Shown here piece by piece: positions 1 to 11,017 of a DNA stretch of 64,000 nt. Where the stretch lies: assembly GCA_023053685.1 (NCBI GenBank), contig JALIGW010000022.1, positions 3,045,001-3,109,000 of the forward strand, read 5' to 3'. A program made the translations under genes and the position numbers. Source of the DNA: Diadophis punctatus similis. Its lineage: Eukaryota > Chordata > Lepidosauria > Squamata > Dipsadidae. Each line of letters starts with the position of its first letter. Within the stretch, counting starts at the first letter, position 1. The notes under the pieces are model-generated. The model was not told where the DNA came from. It worked only from the letters and a program-made list of their open reading frames with translations, and did no database searches.

Positions 1-67
1 AAAGCAACAGACCGAAGAAGCACAGAAAGAGGGTTAAGCTGCCAAGCCAGAGAGGGGTGTTAAAATG

Positions 68-69
<2 letters not shown>

Positions 70-116
<47 letters not shown>

Positions 117-142
117 CGCACACACACACACACACACACACG
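70..142. repeat. (TG)n(CA)n microsatellite
   Basis: About 40 bases of TG repeat, a GCGTGCGC centre and then about 20 bases of CA repeat, so the tract is a near-palindrome. No gene is seen in 143-488, which is AT-rich. Confidence 0.9.
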
Positions 143-488
143 GCACGTGTGCATGTGTGTTGCGGTATATGTGCGTTTTTAACACAGAAGCCACTAATAG
201 GCTTTATAAATTAAATTATAAAAAACCGTGCTGTGCCGAGGCTTTAATTATCTGTTTATTTATTCATTTGAAATCTTTATATCCTGCCAGGATAACTATC
301 AGGGAGGTAGCAAAAATATCTATCATGCAATCCTGGTTTTATTTAGCTGTTTTTTAAAAAATAAAATAAAGTTTTTTTTTTTAAAAAAAAAGCGAATTCA
401 ATGAATGCCAAACAGCAGCAAGAACGAACAGTTGAAATAAACAACAGACAGAAAGGTCATTTGCAGATGTCGGAAGGCAAAATGCAGC

Positions 489-770
489 TAGTCCTCGACT
501 GATGGCCACCATCGAGCCCTGTCGCTAAGTGAGACGTTTGTTCAGTTTTCTCAGGGCTGTTACAACCATTCATTTAGTGACCGTTCAAAGTTTCAACAAG
601 CACTTAGGACCGTTTTTCACACTTACGATCATGGTACCTGTGGTCATGCGATCAACATTTGGACCCTTGGCAACTGACTCGTATTTGTGACGATTGCACT
701 GTCCCGAGGTCACATGATCACCCTTTTGAACCTTCCCAGCCAGTTTCCGATGAGCAAAGTTGATGGGAGA
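489..770. mobile_element. Tigger-like non-autonomous DNA element, decayed
   Basis: Begins with GTCCTCGACT and contains the family's CATTTAGTGACCGTTCAAAG, ACACTTACGA and GTCACATGATC blocks. It matches the fuller copies at 11437-11788 and 39797-40221; the right terminus is lost. Confidence 0.6.
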
Positions 771-782
771 GACCAAGTCGAT

Positions 783-856
783 TTGCTCAATGACCGCAGG
801 ATTCCTTGAACAAGCAGGGGGTTGGACTAGAAGACCTCCAAGGTCCCTTCCAACTC
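783..856 (+). mobile_element. CR1 LINE 3' end
   Basis: Contains GGGGGTTGGACTAGAAGACC and TCCAAGGTCCCTTCCAACTC, the extreme CR1 3' end seen many times in this window, and leads directly into an ATTCT array. Confidence 0.85.
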
Positions 857-1508
857 TGCTATTCTATTCTATATTCTTTCTATATTCTATTCTATTCTAT
901 TCTATTCTATTCTATTCTATTCTATTCTATTCTATTCTATTCTATTCTATTCTATTCTATTCTATTCTATTCTGTATATTCTATATTCTATATTCTATAT
1001 ACATTCTATTCTATTCTATTCTATTCTATTCTATTCTATTCTATTCTGTATAATATATTCTATGTTCTATATTCTATTCTATTCTATTCTATTCTATTCT
1101 ATTCTATTCTATTCTATTCTATTCTATTCTATTCTGTATAATATATTCTATGTTCTATATTCTATATTCTATTCTATTCTATTCTATTCTATTCTATTCT
1201 ATTCTATTCTATTCTATTCTGTATATTCTATATTCTATATTCATTCTATTCTATTCTATTCTATTCTATTCTATTCTATTCTATTCTATTCTATTCTATT
1301 CTATTCTATTCTATCTATTCTATTCTATTATATCTATTCTATTCTGTATATTCTATTCTGTATATTCTATATTCATTCTATTCTATTCTATTCTATTCTA
1401 TTCTATTCTATTCTATTCTATTCTATTCTATTCTATTCTATTCTATTCTATTCTATTCTCTACTCTACTCTATTTTTTCTGTATTCTCTATTTCATTCCA
1501 TTCCATTC
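857..1508. repeat. (ATTCT)n microsatellite seeded on a CR1 tail
   Basis: About 650 bases of ATTCT with occasional GTATATTCTAT variants. It starts exactly where the CR1 3' end stops. Confidence 0.95.
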
Positions 1509-2130
1509 CTGGGAGTGTGTCTGGGGGGGGGAGGCAGCACCCTGATTTGATGCCTCTGTAAATGAGGGGGGAGGAGGTATCCTTCTGCTGGTTCTTTGCA
1601 TCCGGACAGATCGGGGGGGGGGTGGAGGTGCTGAGCCGAAGACCCTCCCCGCCATCTTCTCCGTCCTCCTTGGTAGACCTGCCATCTTCAGTGGCTTCTC
1701 TTCCCCCCCCCGTCCCCCTCCCCTCCCCGTCTCACCCCAGCTTCCCATAACACGATAACGGTGGGGATCTTGGCCAACAAAAGGCGGATTGAGAAGCCCA
1801 GGAAGACGAAGGCAGCCGATATAATAGAGACATCTCGGGGGGGAGATGACATCCAAGGCCTTGACCTCCATAGCTCCTTCCATTGTGAGCTTTTATGCCC
1901 CAAATATGATTCTCCAAAAGGGATTACCAACTTCAAAAGGCAACCAGGCTTTGATGCTGGTGCTCCTAAAACCTTTCATTCAAATCTTGGGAGCGAGGGC
2001 TATATATTTTTTATTTCGAGCAAACCTGATTAAACTGCCTCATTGTATTTAATGACATGTTTCTGTCCTCTCATTTAAAGTGGGGGGGGGGAAGAAAAAG
2101 GATTGGGCAAGAAAGTAGAACAGAAAACTT
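1509..2130. other. Non-repetitive stretch without recognised gene
   Basis: No known gene seen. On the minus strand about 1740-1835 reads as a hydrophobic stretch (SIISAAFVFLGFSIRLLLAK) ending at a GTGAGA donor-like site; see findings. 1900-2080 is AT-rich. Confidence 0.4.
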
Positions 2131-2187
2131 TCTCCTCTTTCTTTCTTTCTGTCTTTCTGTCTTTCTGTCTTTCTTTCTGTCTGTCTG

Positions 2188-2248
<61 letters not shown>

Positions 2249-2632
2249 TTCTTTTCTTGTTCTTGTTCTTGTTCTTCTTCCTCCTCCTCCTCCTCTTCCT
2301 CTTCCTCCTCTTTTCCTCCTTCCTCCTTCCTTCCTCCCTTCTTCTTCTTCTTCTTCTTCTTCTTCTTCTTCTTCTTCTTCTTCTTCTTCTTCTTCTTCTT
2401 CTTCTTCTTCTTCTTCTTCTCCTCCTCCTCCTCCTCCTCCTCCTCCTCCTCCTCCTCCTCCTCCTTCTCCTCCTCCTCCTCCTCCCCTCCTTCCTCTTTC
2501 CTCCTTCCTCCTCCTCCTCCTCCCCTCCTTCCTCTTTCCTCCTTCCTTTTTCTTCTCTTTTTTCCTCTTTTCCTTCTTCCTTATATGTTCCTTCTCCTGC
2601 TCCTTCCCTTTCCCCTTCCCCTTCCTTCTTGA
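2131..2632. repeat. Polypyrimidine complex: (CTTT)n, (TTC)n, (TCC)n
   Basis: Uninterrupted pyrimidine strand of about 500 bases moving from CTTT/CTGT to TTC to TCC units. Long reading frames over it are translated repeats. Confidence 0.95.
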
Positions 2633-2739
2633 CCCACCACTGCATTTAAGTGGGACAGCACCAAGGGTCTCCATATGTAGTACCAAAGCACGACATGGCA
2701 GCCACAATGGTGCCATGGAAGCTCCACCTGGCTCAGGGA

Positions 2740-2790
2740 CACACACACACACAGAGAGAGACACACACACACACACACACACACACACAT
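2740..2790. repeat. (CA)n microsatellite
   Basis: CA repeat interrupted by GAGAGAGA. The neighbouring 2800-3160 shows no gene. Confidence 0.9.
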
Positions 2791-3160
2791 TTTTTTTAAC
2801 CCAACCATCTTGGCCATTAAAGTTTTGGGCTGGGCTGCCTGGTGGCCCAACACGATCGCAGGGAAATTTGTCTTCAGCTTCTGGCTACTTAACATGCTGC
2901 GACCACAGCCATAAATGTCACCCACAACGTCCTGTGTGTGGATGGCGGGTCCCCCAGGACAAGTCGTTGTCTCTTTATCACCTGATTGCTTTCATGTGCT
3001 CTGCACGAAAGGGGACGAATCAAATGCCCTTTTCACTGTCGCCTCTCGGAGACCGGAATTACTCCTGGCTTGGATAGTCCGGCTGTTCTGGGGTCCGATT
3101 CTTTGGCCGGATCAGAACTGGGGCAGGGTACTGGACTGAGGTCAGCCGGAATGTACGTAT

Positions 3161-3225
3161 AGTAATCCTCGACTTACAACCACATTCGAGCCCAAAACTT
3201 CTGTTACTCAGAGAGAGATATTTTG
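3161..3225. mobile_element. Tigger-like repeat fragment
   Basis: ATCCTCGACTTACAACCACA and TCGAGCCCAAAACTTCTGTT match the start of the copy at 11437. 3230-3827 holds nothing recognised. Confidence 0.5.
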
Positions 3226-3827
3226 CCTTTGGACATGTCCACCACGTATGAACTCGGTAGCCCTATTGCCTTCTAGATGGGGCAGCCTAGCCAGCCTTGG
3301 CTCTCTGAAGAGGAGGCCCCTCTCTCCACCCCATGACCTCCTGGTCCGCTTGACCAAGGCGAGGTTTGGCCTCAACCCCTGTGCTGTAGCCTAATTGCCC
3401 TGCCTTTGCTAAGCCAGACTAAATACAGGAAGCGGAAGGTCATCGCAATGACCGGGCACCTAGGCAGGCGACAAGGAAAAGGCGGGGGAGGGGGCCTAGG
3501 AGTGACCCCCGGGCATTTGCTCCTTCCTCGGCTGGCTCTGCTAACTGCCAAACCAAACATTACAAATAGCCTCGTTTAAGGAACCGCTTGAAACCCAAGA
3601 CCCCCTTCATTGCAAAGGGCAGACGCTGTACAATTAGTAGGAGAGAGGGGCTGCGAAGAGACCAGAGGGGTCTCTCTCCCCCACCGCCCGCAAATGCTGT
3701 AGCCTCCTTCAAAAAGGCTATTGTTTCAATGAGGAGGCCGCTGAATCTGAAATGCCGCCCGGCCATACACTTGGGGGTGGGTGGGTGGAAGGAAAAAAAA
3801 ACCCCTGTCTTCTGTGCATGGGTATGG

Positions 3828-4040
3828 GGGGGGGGAGGAGGAGGAGGAGATGGAAAATGGGAAAGGTAAAGAGAAGAAGAAGGAAAGAAAAAAGGAGGAG
3901 GAGCAGAAGGAGGAGGAAGAGAAGAAGAAAAGGAAGAAGAGGAAGAGGGGAAGAAGGAGGAGGAGGAGGAGGAGAAAGAGAAGGAGGAGGAGGAGGAAAA
4001 AGAAGGAGGAGGAGGAGAAGAAGGAGGAGGAAGAATCAAG
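3828..4040. repeat. (GAG)n/(GAA)n purine tract
   Basis: Irregular GAG, GAA and AAAG units on the plus strand. Confidence 0.9.
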
Positions 4041-4044
4041 AAGA

Positions 4045-4320
4045 ATAGAGTAGAGTAGAGTCGAGTAGAGTAGAGTAGAGTAGAGTAGAATAGAATAGAA
4101 TAGAATAGAATAGAATAGAATAGAATAGAATAGAATAGAATAGAATAGAATAGAATAACAGAGTTGGAAGGGACCTTGGAGGTCTTCTAGTCCAACCCCC
4201 TGCTTAGGCAGGAAACACTATACCATTTCAGACAAATGTTGTCCAATCTCTTAAAAACTTCCAGTGTTGGAGCATTCACAACTTCTGGAGGCAAGTTGCC
4301 TCTTCTTGGAGGCAAGAGGA
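4045..4320 (-). mobile_element. CR1 3' end (minus strand) with its (ATTCT)n tail
   Basis: Plus-strand (GAGTA)n/(GAATA)n at 4045-4155 is followed by AACAGAGTTGGAAGGGACCT and the reversed CR1 3' end to 4320. The tail array grades from AGAGT into AGAAT. Confidence 0.85.
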
Positions 4321-4710
4321 GGAGGAGGAGGAGGAGGAGGAAGAGGAGGAAGAGGACTGTGGGGTCCTTGATGCTCTCTGGCCTTGTCTTTTTGCAGAGC
4401 TTTCATTACTCAACTTGGTAACAGATCTAGCCAGGATTGACCCTAACCTTCTCCCTGTTGTACCACATAAGTCTCGCCTCTGCCCACAGAGGTTGGGATT
4501 TGGCTGGTGGGGGAAAACCAGGCCTCCTCCGTTGCTCAGCTTCTGGAAACCTTAATCCCACAGCTGCTACGTCCCAATCTTAATCCCATTCTAAGCTCTT
4601 TAGAGATTGGTCACCACGGGGAAATCCTTGAAATGTAATTAGAAGAGGTGGAGGAGACAGGATTCCTTGCCAATCTACTTTGGAATCTTGATGTCTTCCC
4701 TGTAAGTCAG

Positions 4711-4915
4711 GGGTCCTCAAACTTGGCAACTTTAAGACTTGTGGACTTCAATTCCCAGAACTCTCCAGCCAGCTGGGAGTTGAAGTCCACAAGTCTTAAA
4801 TTCTGGGAGTTGAAGTCCACAAGTCTTAAATTCTGGGAGTTGAAGTCCACAAGTCTTAAATTCTGGGAGTTGAAGTCCACAAGTCTTAAAGTTGCCAAGT
4901 TTGAAGACCTCTGCT
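4711..4915. repeat. Palindromic dispersed repeat with internal tandem amplification
   Basis: Left arm GACTTCAATTCCCAGAACTC is followed by its reverse arm, in which a 30-base unit (TTCTGGGAGTTGAAGTCCAC plus AAGTCTTAAA) is repeated about four times. The outer ends AGTTGCCAAG and CTTGGCAACT are inverted. Confidence 0.8.
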
Positions 4916-5402
4916 GTAAGTCCTTATCTAGGCAGGTGTCCCCAAAATTCACAATGTAATTCGATAGAAAACATGAACTCCCCTCCATATATGTGAGTTG
5001 ACTGTGTTGTGGTTTCCCGTCAGTGGTCTTCTGAAATTCCTCTGTGTGGCTTTGGTTCAGATCCACCAAGATTGTCCTCCACATGGCTCTGGAATTGCAG
5101 GCTTGATTTGGAGAATTCCCCAACCCTGGCAAGCCTTTCACGATGACCTTTCCCAGCACTATTAAAATAGTTTTTTTCCCTCCTATTTTAACAGATGAAA
5201 ATATTAATCACGGGCTCTTAACTTAACTTGCCTCCTGGAGTTGCTCCATCATTGGAGGGTATAAAAATAGACTGGAAACCATTTGACAGGAATGGTATAA
5301 GTCTCCTGCCTTGAGCAGGGAGTTGGCAAGGTCCCTTCAAGCCCAATAATTCTATTTTCTTTTCTTTTTTAAAAATAATTTTTATTAAGTTATTTTCTAT
5401 TA

Positions 5403-5710
5403 ACAGAATAAGAGAGTTGGAAGGGACCTTGGAGGTCTTCTAGTCCAACCCCATGCTTAGGCAGGAAACCCTACACCACTTCAGACAAATGGCTGTCCCA
5501 ACATCTTCTTAAAAACTTCCAGAGTCTCTGTGGAGTGGGCGGCATACAAATGCAACTAATAATCAGTGTTGGAGCATTCACAACTTCTGGAAGCAAGTTG
5601 TTCTACTGATTAATTGTTCTAACTGTCAGGAAATTTCTCCTTAGTTCTAGGTTGGTTCTCTGCTTGATTAGTTTCCACCCATTGCTTCTTGTCCTGCTTA
5701 ACACTGGAAA
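5403..5710 (-). mobile_element. CR1 3' portion, minus strand, interrupted
   Basis: AGAGTTGGAAGGGACCTTGG through AGTTTCCACCCATTGCTTCT. A roughly 40-base foreign piece (GGGCGGCATACAAATGCAAC) interrupts it at about 5521-5563; that piece matches LINE tails at 29790 and 30900. An AT-rich insert sits just before it at 5359-5395. Confidence 0.8.
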
Positions 5711-5961
5711 AAAATTAATTAATGCTGGAAAAACCAAAGACAGATGATAAGAATTCAGGTTGGGCTTTCTGGAGCCCAGAAGAAGGTCGTCCTCTGTTCA
5801 TGGTTGCCCTTCCATCAAGGTCTTTGTCTTTCTCTGTCTGGGAATTCGCAGTGTCAACCACACAATTTGGAAAGTGTTCCAATCCGATCTTTCATGGAGA
5901 ACCACTAAAGATGATGGAACCTGAGATGGTTTTTTGGGGTTCTCTTTCGCATCTTGCCAAG

Positions 5962-6192
5962 AGCCAAGGTGGCGCAGTGGTTAGAGTGCAGCACTGCAGG
6001 CTACTTCAGCTGACAGCTAGTTCAGCTGTTCAAATCTCACCGGCTCAAGGTTGACTCAGCCTTCCATCCTTCCGAGGTCAGTAAAATGAGGACCCAGATT
6101 GTTGGGGGCAATATGCTGAACTCTGTAAACCGCTTAGAGAGGGCTGGAAAGCACTATGAAGCGGTATATAAGTCTAAGTGCTAAGTGCTAAG
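5962..6192 (+). mobile_element. tRNA-derived SINE
   Basis: Pol III box A TGGCGCAGTGG (5970-5980) and box B GTTCAAATCTC (6028-6038), then a body with GGTTGACTCAGCCTTCCATC and a tail GAAGCGGTATATAAGTCTAA. The same element occurs at 31735, 46893, 48220 (minus) and 57208. Subfamily not assigned. Confidence 0.85.
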
Positions 6193-6291
6193 TGCATCCT
6201 TCATCCTCCACAGAAGGTCAACGTGATGGGATGGAGAGATGCAATCCTCTTAAGTTCCTTTCCAGTCTTGGACCCCAACAGAGGTCCGATT

Positions 6292-6435
<144 letters not shown>

Positions 6436-6489
6436 CTCTCCAGAGCCCACTTTCAGGAGAAACTTCAGCCCCACCTAATCCATGACCTA

Positions 6490-7440
6490 TTTCCAGTTCA
6501 AATCCAGAGCTTCTCTGGGGGAAAATATTTATTTTTCTATTCTTCGGGTCTGGATTTATTTCTTATTGTTACCATAGATTTTATTTTATTTTGGGGTGTT
6601 ATGTAAAACGAGACGGGGCTTCAAAGCCACCGAACAGAAGAGTTTTCTGGGGCTTTGAAGGCGAGGAGGGGATGGGGAGGGTGAGGGAGGGAGAAGGAGG
6701 GAGAGAGAGGCTGACTTGCAGCTTTGCGGCACCTGTCAAAGGTTTTCAGAAGGCAGCTAAGAATAATGGAAGCGAAGACCGCCTTCATTAACATAAAGCC
6801 ATTTAAGTGATCAATGGTCCCCCAGCCGTAAACAACGATTTCAATCCATAGAGCGGTTGATTGGGCTTTGCCTCACTCTGGCTCAGCACGACGGCCTCAG
6901 CTGACAGTCGAGAAGAAAAATGTTACGATTGACCCAGGAGTTGAGAGCAGGCTGAAAATTAAAAGTGCTAGAGAGGGAGAAAGTGAGAAGAAGCTGAGAG
7001 GCTGGAGGTGAAGCAGTCGTGGTGGGGTGGGGGACGGGTACAGACAGGCCCAACTTGGCCACTGAGATCACCCTATGAGGATTCCAATACCCATGGTGCT
7101 GCTCCAGCCAGGGCCACGCTGGCAGAAGCATTGGGGCCTCCGTTCCTAGTACATCTGGATCGTAGCAGTGGAGAAGGCTAAATTTGGCTTCAGGATCATC
7201 TTCTTCAAGCTGACCCCCATCCAGATGTGCCAGGAATGCAAGTCCCCAAATTTCCAGCTGTTCTGCTCCTCTTCTTCTCTTGTGCTTGGAAAGCATCCAA
7301 ACAGTCCTATCCAAATTGTTTCCAGGAGGGTGGTTGGGCGGGCAAAATTGCATCAAAGCTGGCATCTACCACCCTTCCCAGGGTGGACGTTCAGGACCAT
7401 TTCCTCCTTAGAGAGGATCAACTCTCTAAGACCAATTCAC
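6490..7440. other. Unique upstream DNA, no recognised gene
   Basis: No gene recognised. 6775-6870 has AT-rich homeobox-like words (TTCATTAACATAAAG, GTAAACAACG, GGTTGATTGG), so it may be regulatory; low certainty. Confidence 0.35.
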
Positions 7441-7445
7441 CTGCT

Positions 7446-7610
7446 GCTGTGGCCTAGAGGTAGAGCTCTTGCCTCACAATCAGGAGGTTGTGAGTTTGAT
7501 CCTAGGCAGAGGCAGATGTAAGGGTCTCCTGCTTGGGCAGGGGGTTGGACTAGATGACCTGCAAGGTCCCTTCCGACTCAACTGAACTGTCAGCCTAGAT
7601 CTGGGACTCT
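7446..7610 (+). mobile_element. tRNA-like SINE head joined to CR1-type 3' end
   Basis: Box A TGGCCTAGAGG (7450-7460), box B GAGTTTGATCC, then GGGGGTTGGACTAGATGACC and AAGGTCCCTTCC, the CR1 terminal sequence. A SINE sharing its 3' end with CR1 is the simplest reading. Confidence 0.7.
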
Positions 7611-7642
7611 AAGATCAAAGCCAACTCTTGGACTCTTAAGAC

Positions 7643-8013
7643 CAGGGGTGTCAAACTCGATTTCATGGAGGGGCTGCATGATGCATCAGGGTTGTGTTTG
7701 ACCTCAGGGGTGGGGGGGAGTGGCCAGGGGTAGGGGCGTGGTCAGCTTGGGGTGTTGGGGGTGCCTATGGCGGCCCGAGCGCTCTGCCAGCCAAAACGGA
7801 GTTCGGGAGGCCCATGTGTGGTCCTCCTGAGCTCCGTTTTTGCTGGCAGAGGGTTGCAGGAGGCCGTCGCAGCCAAAAACGGAGCCACTCCATCTTTGCT
7901 GGCAGAGGCACCACGGGCCGGTCCTTCACTGTTCCCCAGGGCAGCCCCGCGGGTCAGATCTAAGCACCCCGCGGGCCAAATCTGGCCCGCAGGCCTCGAG
8001 TTTGACACCTTTG
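7643..8013. mobile_element. hAT-type MITE with target-site duplication
   Basis: Terminal inverted repeats CAGGGGTGTCAAACTCG and CGAGTTTGACACCTTTG (371 bases). Flanked by CTTAAGAC (7635-7642) and CTTTAGAC (8014-8021), a 7/8 match to an 8-base duplication, the hAT size. Confidence 0.85.
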
Positions 8014-8297
8014 CTTTAGACCAAGCCCAAATCTAAGCTATGGTCTTAGAATACTAGGGTTGGGCTTGGTTGGAGTCCTAGAAACTGGGCTCAGTTGTAG
8101 AGCGGAGTTCTAGGACTCTAACCAAGCCCAACGCTAGGACTCTTAAGACCATGGCCCTGTAGTATTCTAGGAGCAAGCCTAAGAGGAGGTTGGAAGGAGC
8201 AGTGCTTAAATCAGTTTTGATGGACAGTAAGGAGATCCTTAATGAGATCTTCCAGACACTTCCCTCCTTGTTCTCTCTTCATCCATTGAAGGAGGCC

Positions 8298-8456
8298 AGT
8301 TGGAGGTGTAAGTCTATGGAGGTTCTCAGTCATCCAGGTCATGGTTGTCTCAAAGGTGCTTTTTCAAGAGGCAACTGGACTTTCTGGGGTTTTTTTTTTT
8401 CTTTGAAGACGTTTTCACTTCTCATCCAAGAAGCTTCTTCAGCTCTGACTGGATGG
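8298..8456 (-). mobile_element. Penelope-like retroelement end with hammerhead-like core (minus strand)
   Basis: Minus strand reads CTGAAGA (8436-8442), stem GCTTCT/AGAAGT around TGGATG, then GAAAACGTC (8408-8416). It continues with the family block CAGTTGCCTCTTGAAAAAGC and TGACCTGGATGACTGAGAA. Confidence 0.65.
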
Positions 8457-8507
8457 TGGGGAACGGAAGGATCTATACTCCTTGCAGACAGCTGGACAGC
8501 TGGGGAC

Positions 8508-8930
8508 TGGAGGCTAAAACATACGAAGAAACGGTTGCAGGAACTGCGTAAGTCTAACTTAATGAAAGAAGGATCAGGGGAGACATGATAGCAGTGTTCC
8601 AATATCTCAGGGGCTGCCACAAAGAAGAGGGAGTCAAGCTATTCTCCAAAGCACCTGAGGGCAGGACAAAAAGCAATGGGTGGAAACTAAACAAGGAGAG
8701 AAGTAACTTAGAACTAAGGAGAAATTTCCTGACAGTGAGAACAATTAATCAGTGGAACAACTTGCCTCCAGAAGTTGTGAATGCTCCAACACTGGAAGTT
8801 TTTTAAGAAGATATTGGATAACCATTTGTCTGAAGTGATGTAGGGTTTCCTGCCTAGGCAGGGGGTTGGGACTAGAAGACCTCCAAGGTCCCTTCCAACT
8901 CTTGTTGTTATTATTATTATTTGCATCCTT
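8508..8930 (+). mobile_element. CR1 LINE ORF2 C-terminal end and 3' end
   Basis: Reads as broken CR1 reverse transcriptase C-terminus (IAVFQYLRGCHKEEGVKLFS, LRRNFLTVRTINQWNNLPPE) and ends GGTCCCTTCCAACTC plus a TTATTA tail. Stops and frameshifts make it dead. Confidence 0.9.
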
Positions 8931-8977
8931 TTTGGAGGTTCATATTTACAATCAGTCAGAGCCAAAGAAGCTTCTTG

Positions 8978-9086
8978 ACATAAGTTGGATAACCATTTGT
9001 CCTGAAGTGGTGTAGGGTTTCCTGCCTAAGCAGAGGGTTGGACTAGAAGACCTCCAAGGTCCCCTTCCAACTCTGTTATTCTATTC
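8978..9086 (+). mobile_element. CR1 3' end, second copy
   Basis: GTTGGATAACCATTTGTCCT through TCCAACTCTGTTATTCTATT. Its ATTCT tail is split by the hAT MITE at 9087-9284. Confidence 0.85.
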
Positions 9087-9284
9087 CAGGGGTCACCAAT
9101 CTTTCGGACTTCAGGGACCACTAAATTCATAATTTTAAATCCGTGGACCACTAATATGAATTTTATAAAAAAAGATAAATAGTATTAAGTGCAATATAAA
9201 AAATGCAAATAATTTTTTCTGCGGACCACCAAAATTTTCTCACGGATCACCAGTGGTCCACGGACCACTGGTTGGTGACCACTG
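9087..9284. mobile_element. hAT-type MITE inserted in CR1 ATTCT tail
   Basis: 198 bases, terminal inverted repeats CAGGGGTCACCAATC and GGTTGGTGACCACTG. Flanked on both sides by TTCTATTC (9079-9086, 9285-9292), a perfect 8-base duplication. Confidence 0.85.
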
Positions 9285-9299
9285 TTCTATTCTATTCTA

Positions 9300-9400
9300 T
9301 TCTTGATGAGAAGCGAGACATCTTCAAAGAAAAACCAGAAAGTCCAGTTGGTTTCTTGAAAAAAGCACCTTTGAGATATGGGATGCGGGTAACTTGAACA
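9300..9400 (+). mobile_element. Penelope-like end fragment
   Basis: GATGAGAAGCGAGACATCTT and AAAGTCCAGTTGGTTTCTTG match the family; the CTGAAGA part is missing. Confidence 0.6.
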
Positions 9401-10295
9401 CTGCAGGGTGGCTCCATGTTCCTGATGCACAACCTATGTTCCCCTCTCCCCAAAAAAACCAAAACCACCACCCCAAAACCACAAAACCAGCTCATCGGAT
9501 GGATCTTCCTGCCTCTCTTCCACCGCTAATTTGTCTCTCCTTGTCTCCCCACCTCCCGTCCGGCTTCCCCCATCCCTGCCCAGAATCTGAAGGTCAAAAA
9601 CAAGATGAGACCCCAGCCCCATTTTTCTCCATCATGACAGGGAGTGACCTTCAGCCAAGCTGGAGTTTCCCTTTTTTTGTTCCATTAAATCGGGTAATTA
9701 AGAATTTACAGCAGAGCGGATGTCTGCGATTCCAGGAAAGTGGCATCACTCTCAAAACCAAGCCCAAGAGCGTGTCCATACTTTGAGAGACCTTCTCATC
9801 ACCTGGCGCTCGGCTCTCAAGGACAATCAACTCTACCACTGTGACAGGTCCCGCTGAAGGACCGTAGATCAAAGACAAGTGTCCTGTCAAGGTCTTGCAT
9901 GAGGAAGAACCAGCTTTGATGTGGAGGGACAATGGAAACCTTCTCTCTTTCATCTGAATGCCGCACGGTAGATGGACACCAAAATATGGAGAGCAGACAG
10001 ACGGCCACAACTATGGAACCAGAAGTATCCTGAGGTTGGTAGCACTGCCAGATTCCGGTGGGATCTGCAGCCCTCAGTTTTACAGCTGGAACAGAGCAAG
10101 AACCTACAACTGAAACATAACCGGTCAAAGAAGATGAGTTTTTTGATTTAGCTACCAAGAATGATCATGGAGAAGACTTGTATTATACAGGGAAGTAGGC
10201 TGCCCGAAATTCCGGGAACAGGTTTTGAGAAGAATATGAGTTCTGTGGTTCCAGATGGGGCCACTTCTAGATCTTATTTGCCTGGGTTTTCTGGA
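9401..10295. other. Unique upstream DNA, no recognised gene
   Basis: No gene recognised. 9680-9720 has TTAAATCGGGTAATTAAGAA, dense in homeodomain cores, a possible regulatory island. Confidence 0.35.
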
Positions 10296-10372
10296 GAAGT
10301 GTTCCTCAACTTTGGCAAGCTTGAAGATGCGTGGACTTCAACTCCTAGAATTCCCCAACCAGCTCTATTCTG
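10296..10372. repeat. Palindromic dispersed repeat, single arm
   Basis: GTTCCTCAACTTTGGCAAGC and GGACTTCAACTCCTAGAATT match one arm of the palindromic family. Confidence 0.7.
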
Positions 10373-10432
10373 TTCTGGGGGAATGGTGTGGAATGGATAA
10401 CTATCCTTGTCTAGTCTATTCCACATTTACCT

Positions 10433-10585
10433 TTCTTCTTCTTCTTCTTCTTCTTCTTCTTCTTCTTCTTCTTCTTCTTCTTCTTCTTCTTCTTCTTCTT
10501 CTTCTTCTTCTTCTTCTTCTTCTTCTTCTTCTTCTTCTTCTTCTTCTTCTTCTTCTTCTTCTTCTTCTTCTTCGTCTTCTTCTAA
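10433..10585. repeat. (TTC)n microsatellite
   Basis: About 150 bases of TTC, nearly pure. Confidence 0.97.
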
Positions 10586-10734
10586 TTCCTTCTCTCCCTC
10601 CCATCCACCACGATGCCTTCTTCTCAAGAACATTTGTAAGCCTCAGCTCCATCCCTCATCCAGAGACCATAGGATTTCCAAATACCTCCCAATTTCCTTT
10701 CCAAACTGGCGGATAGTATCAGAGAAATATAAAT

Positions 10735-10878
10735 TTGATAAAAAAGATGGAAACTGATCAAGGAGAGAAGCAACCAAGAACTAAGGAGAAATTTCCTGAC
10801 AGTGAAAAGGAATTAATCAGTGAAAATGACTTGCCACCAGAAGTTGTGGGTGCTCCAACACTGGAGGTTTTTAATATG
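10735..10878 (+). mobile_element. CR1 3' portion cut by the gap
   Basis: GAAGCAACCAAGAACTAAGG and GTTGTGGGTGCTCCAACACT, then N. Confidence 0.8.
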
Positions 10879-10978
10879 NNNNNNNNNNNNNNNNNNNNNN
10901 NNNNNNNNNNNNNNNNNNNNNNNNNNNNNNNNNNNNNNNNNNNNNNNNNNNNNNNNNNNNNNNNNNNNNNNNNNNNNN
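10879..10978. other. Assembly gap, 100 N
   Basis: Exactly 100 N between a CR1 copy and a GAAA array. The round number suggests a scaffold gap of unknown true size. Confidence 0.98.
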
Positions 10979-11017
10979 AAAGTACCGTTTTCCTCATGCT
11001 AAAATGTGAACCCAAAA

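Noticed and set aside
2049..3077. Several long frames on both strands (poly-Arg, poly-Ser, poly-Phe)
   Set aside because: All lie on TTC/TCC/CTTT microsatellites; composition is pure repeat and no start, splice or family signal is present.
5970..6038. A functional tRNA gene
   Set aside because: Box A and box B are present but there is no cloverleaf, and the same body recurs five times, so it is a SINE.
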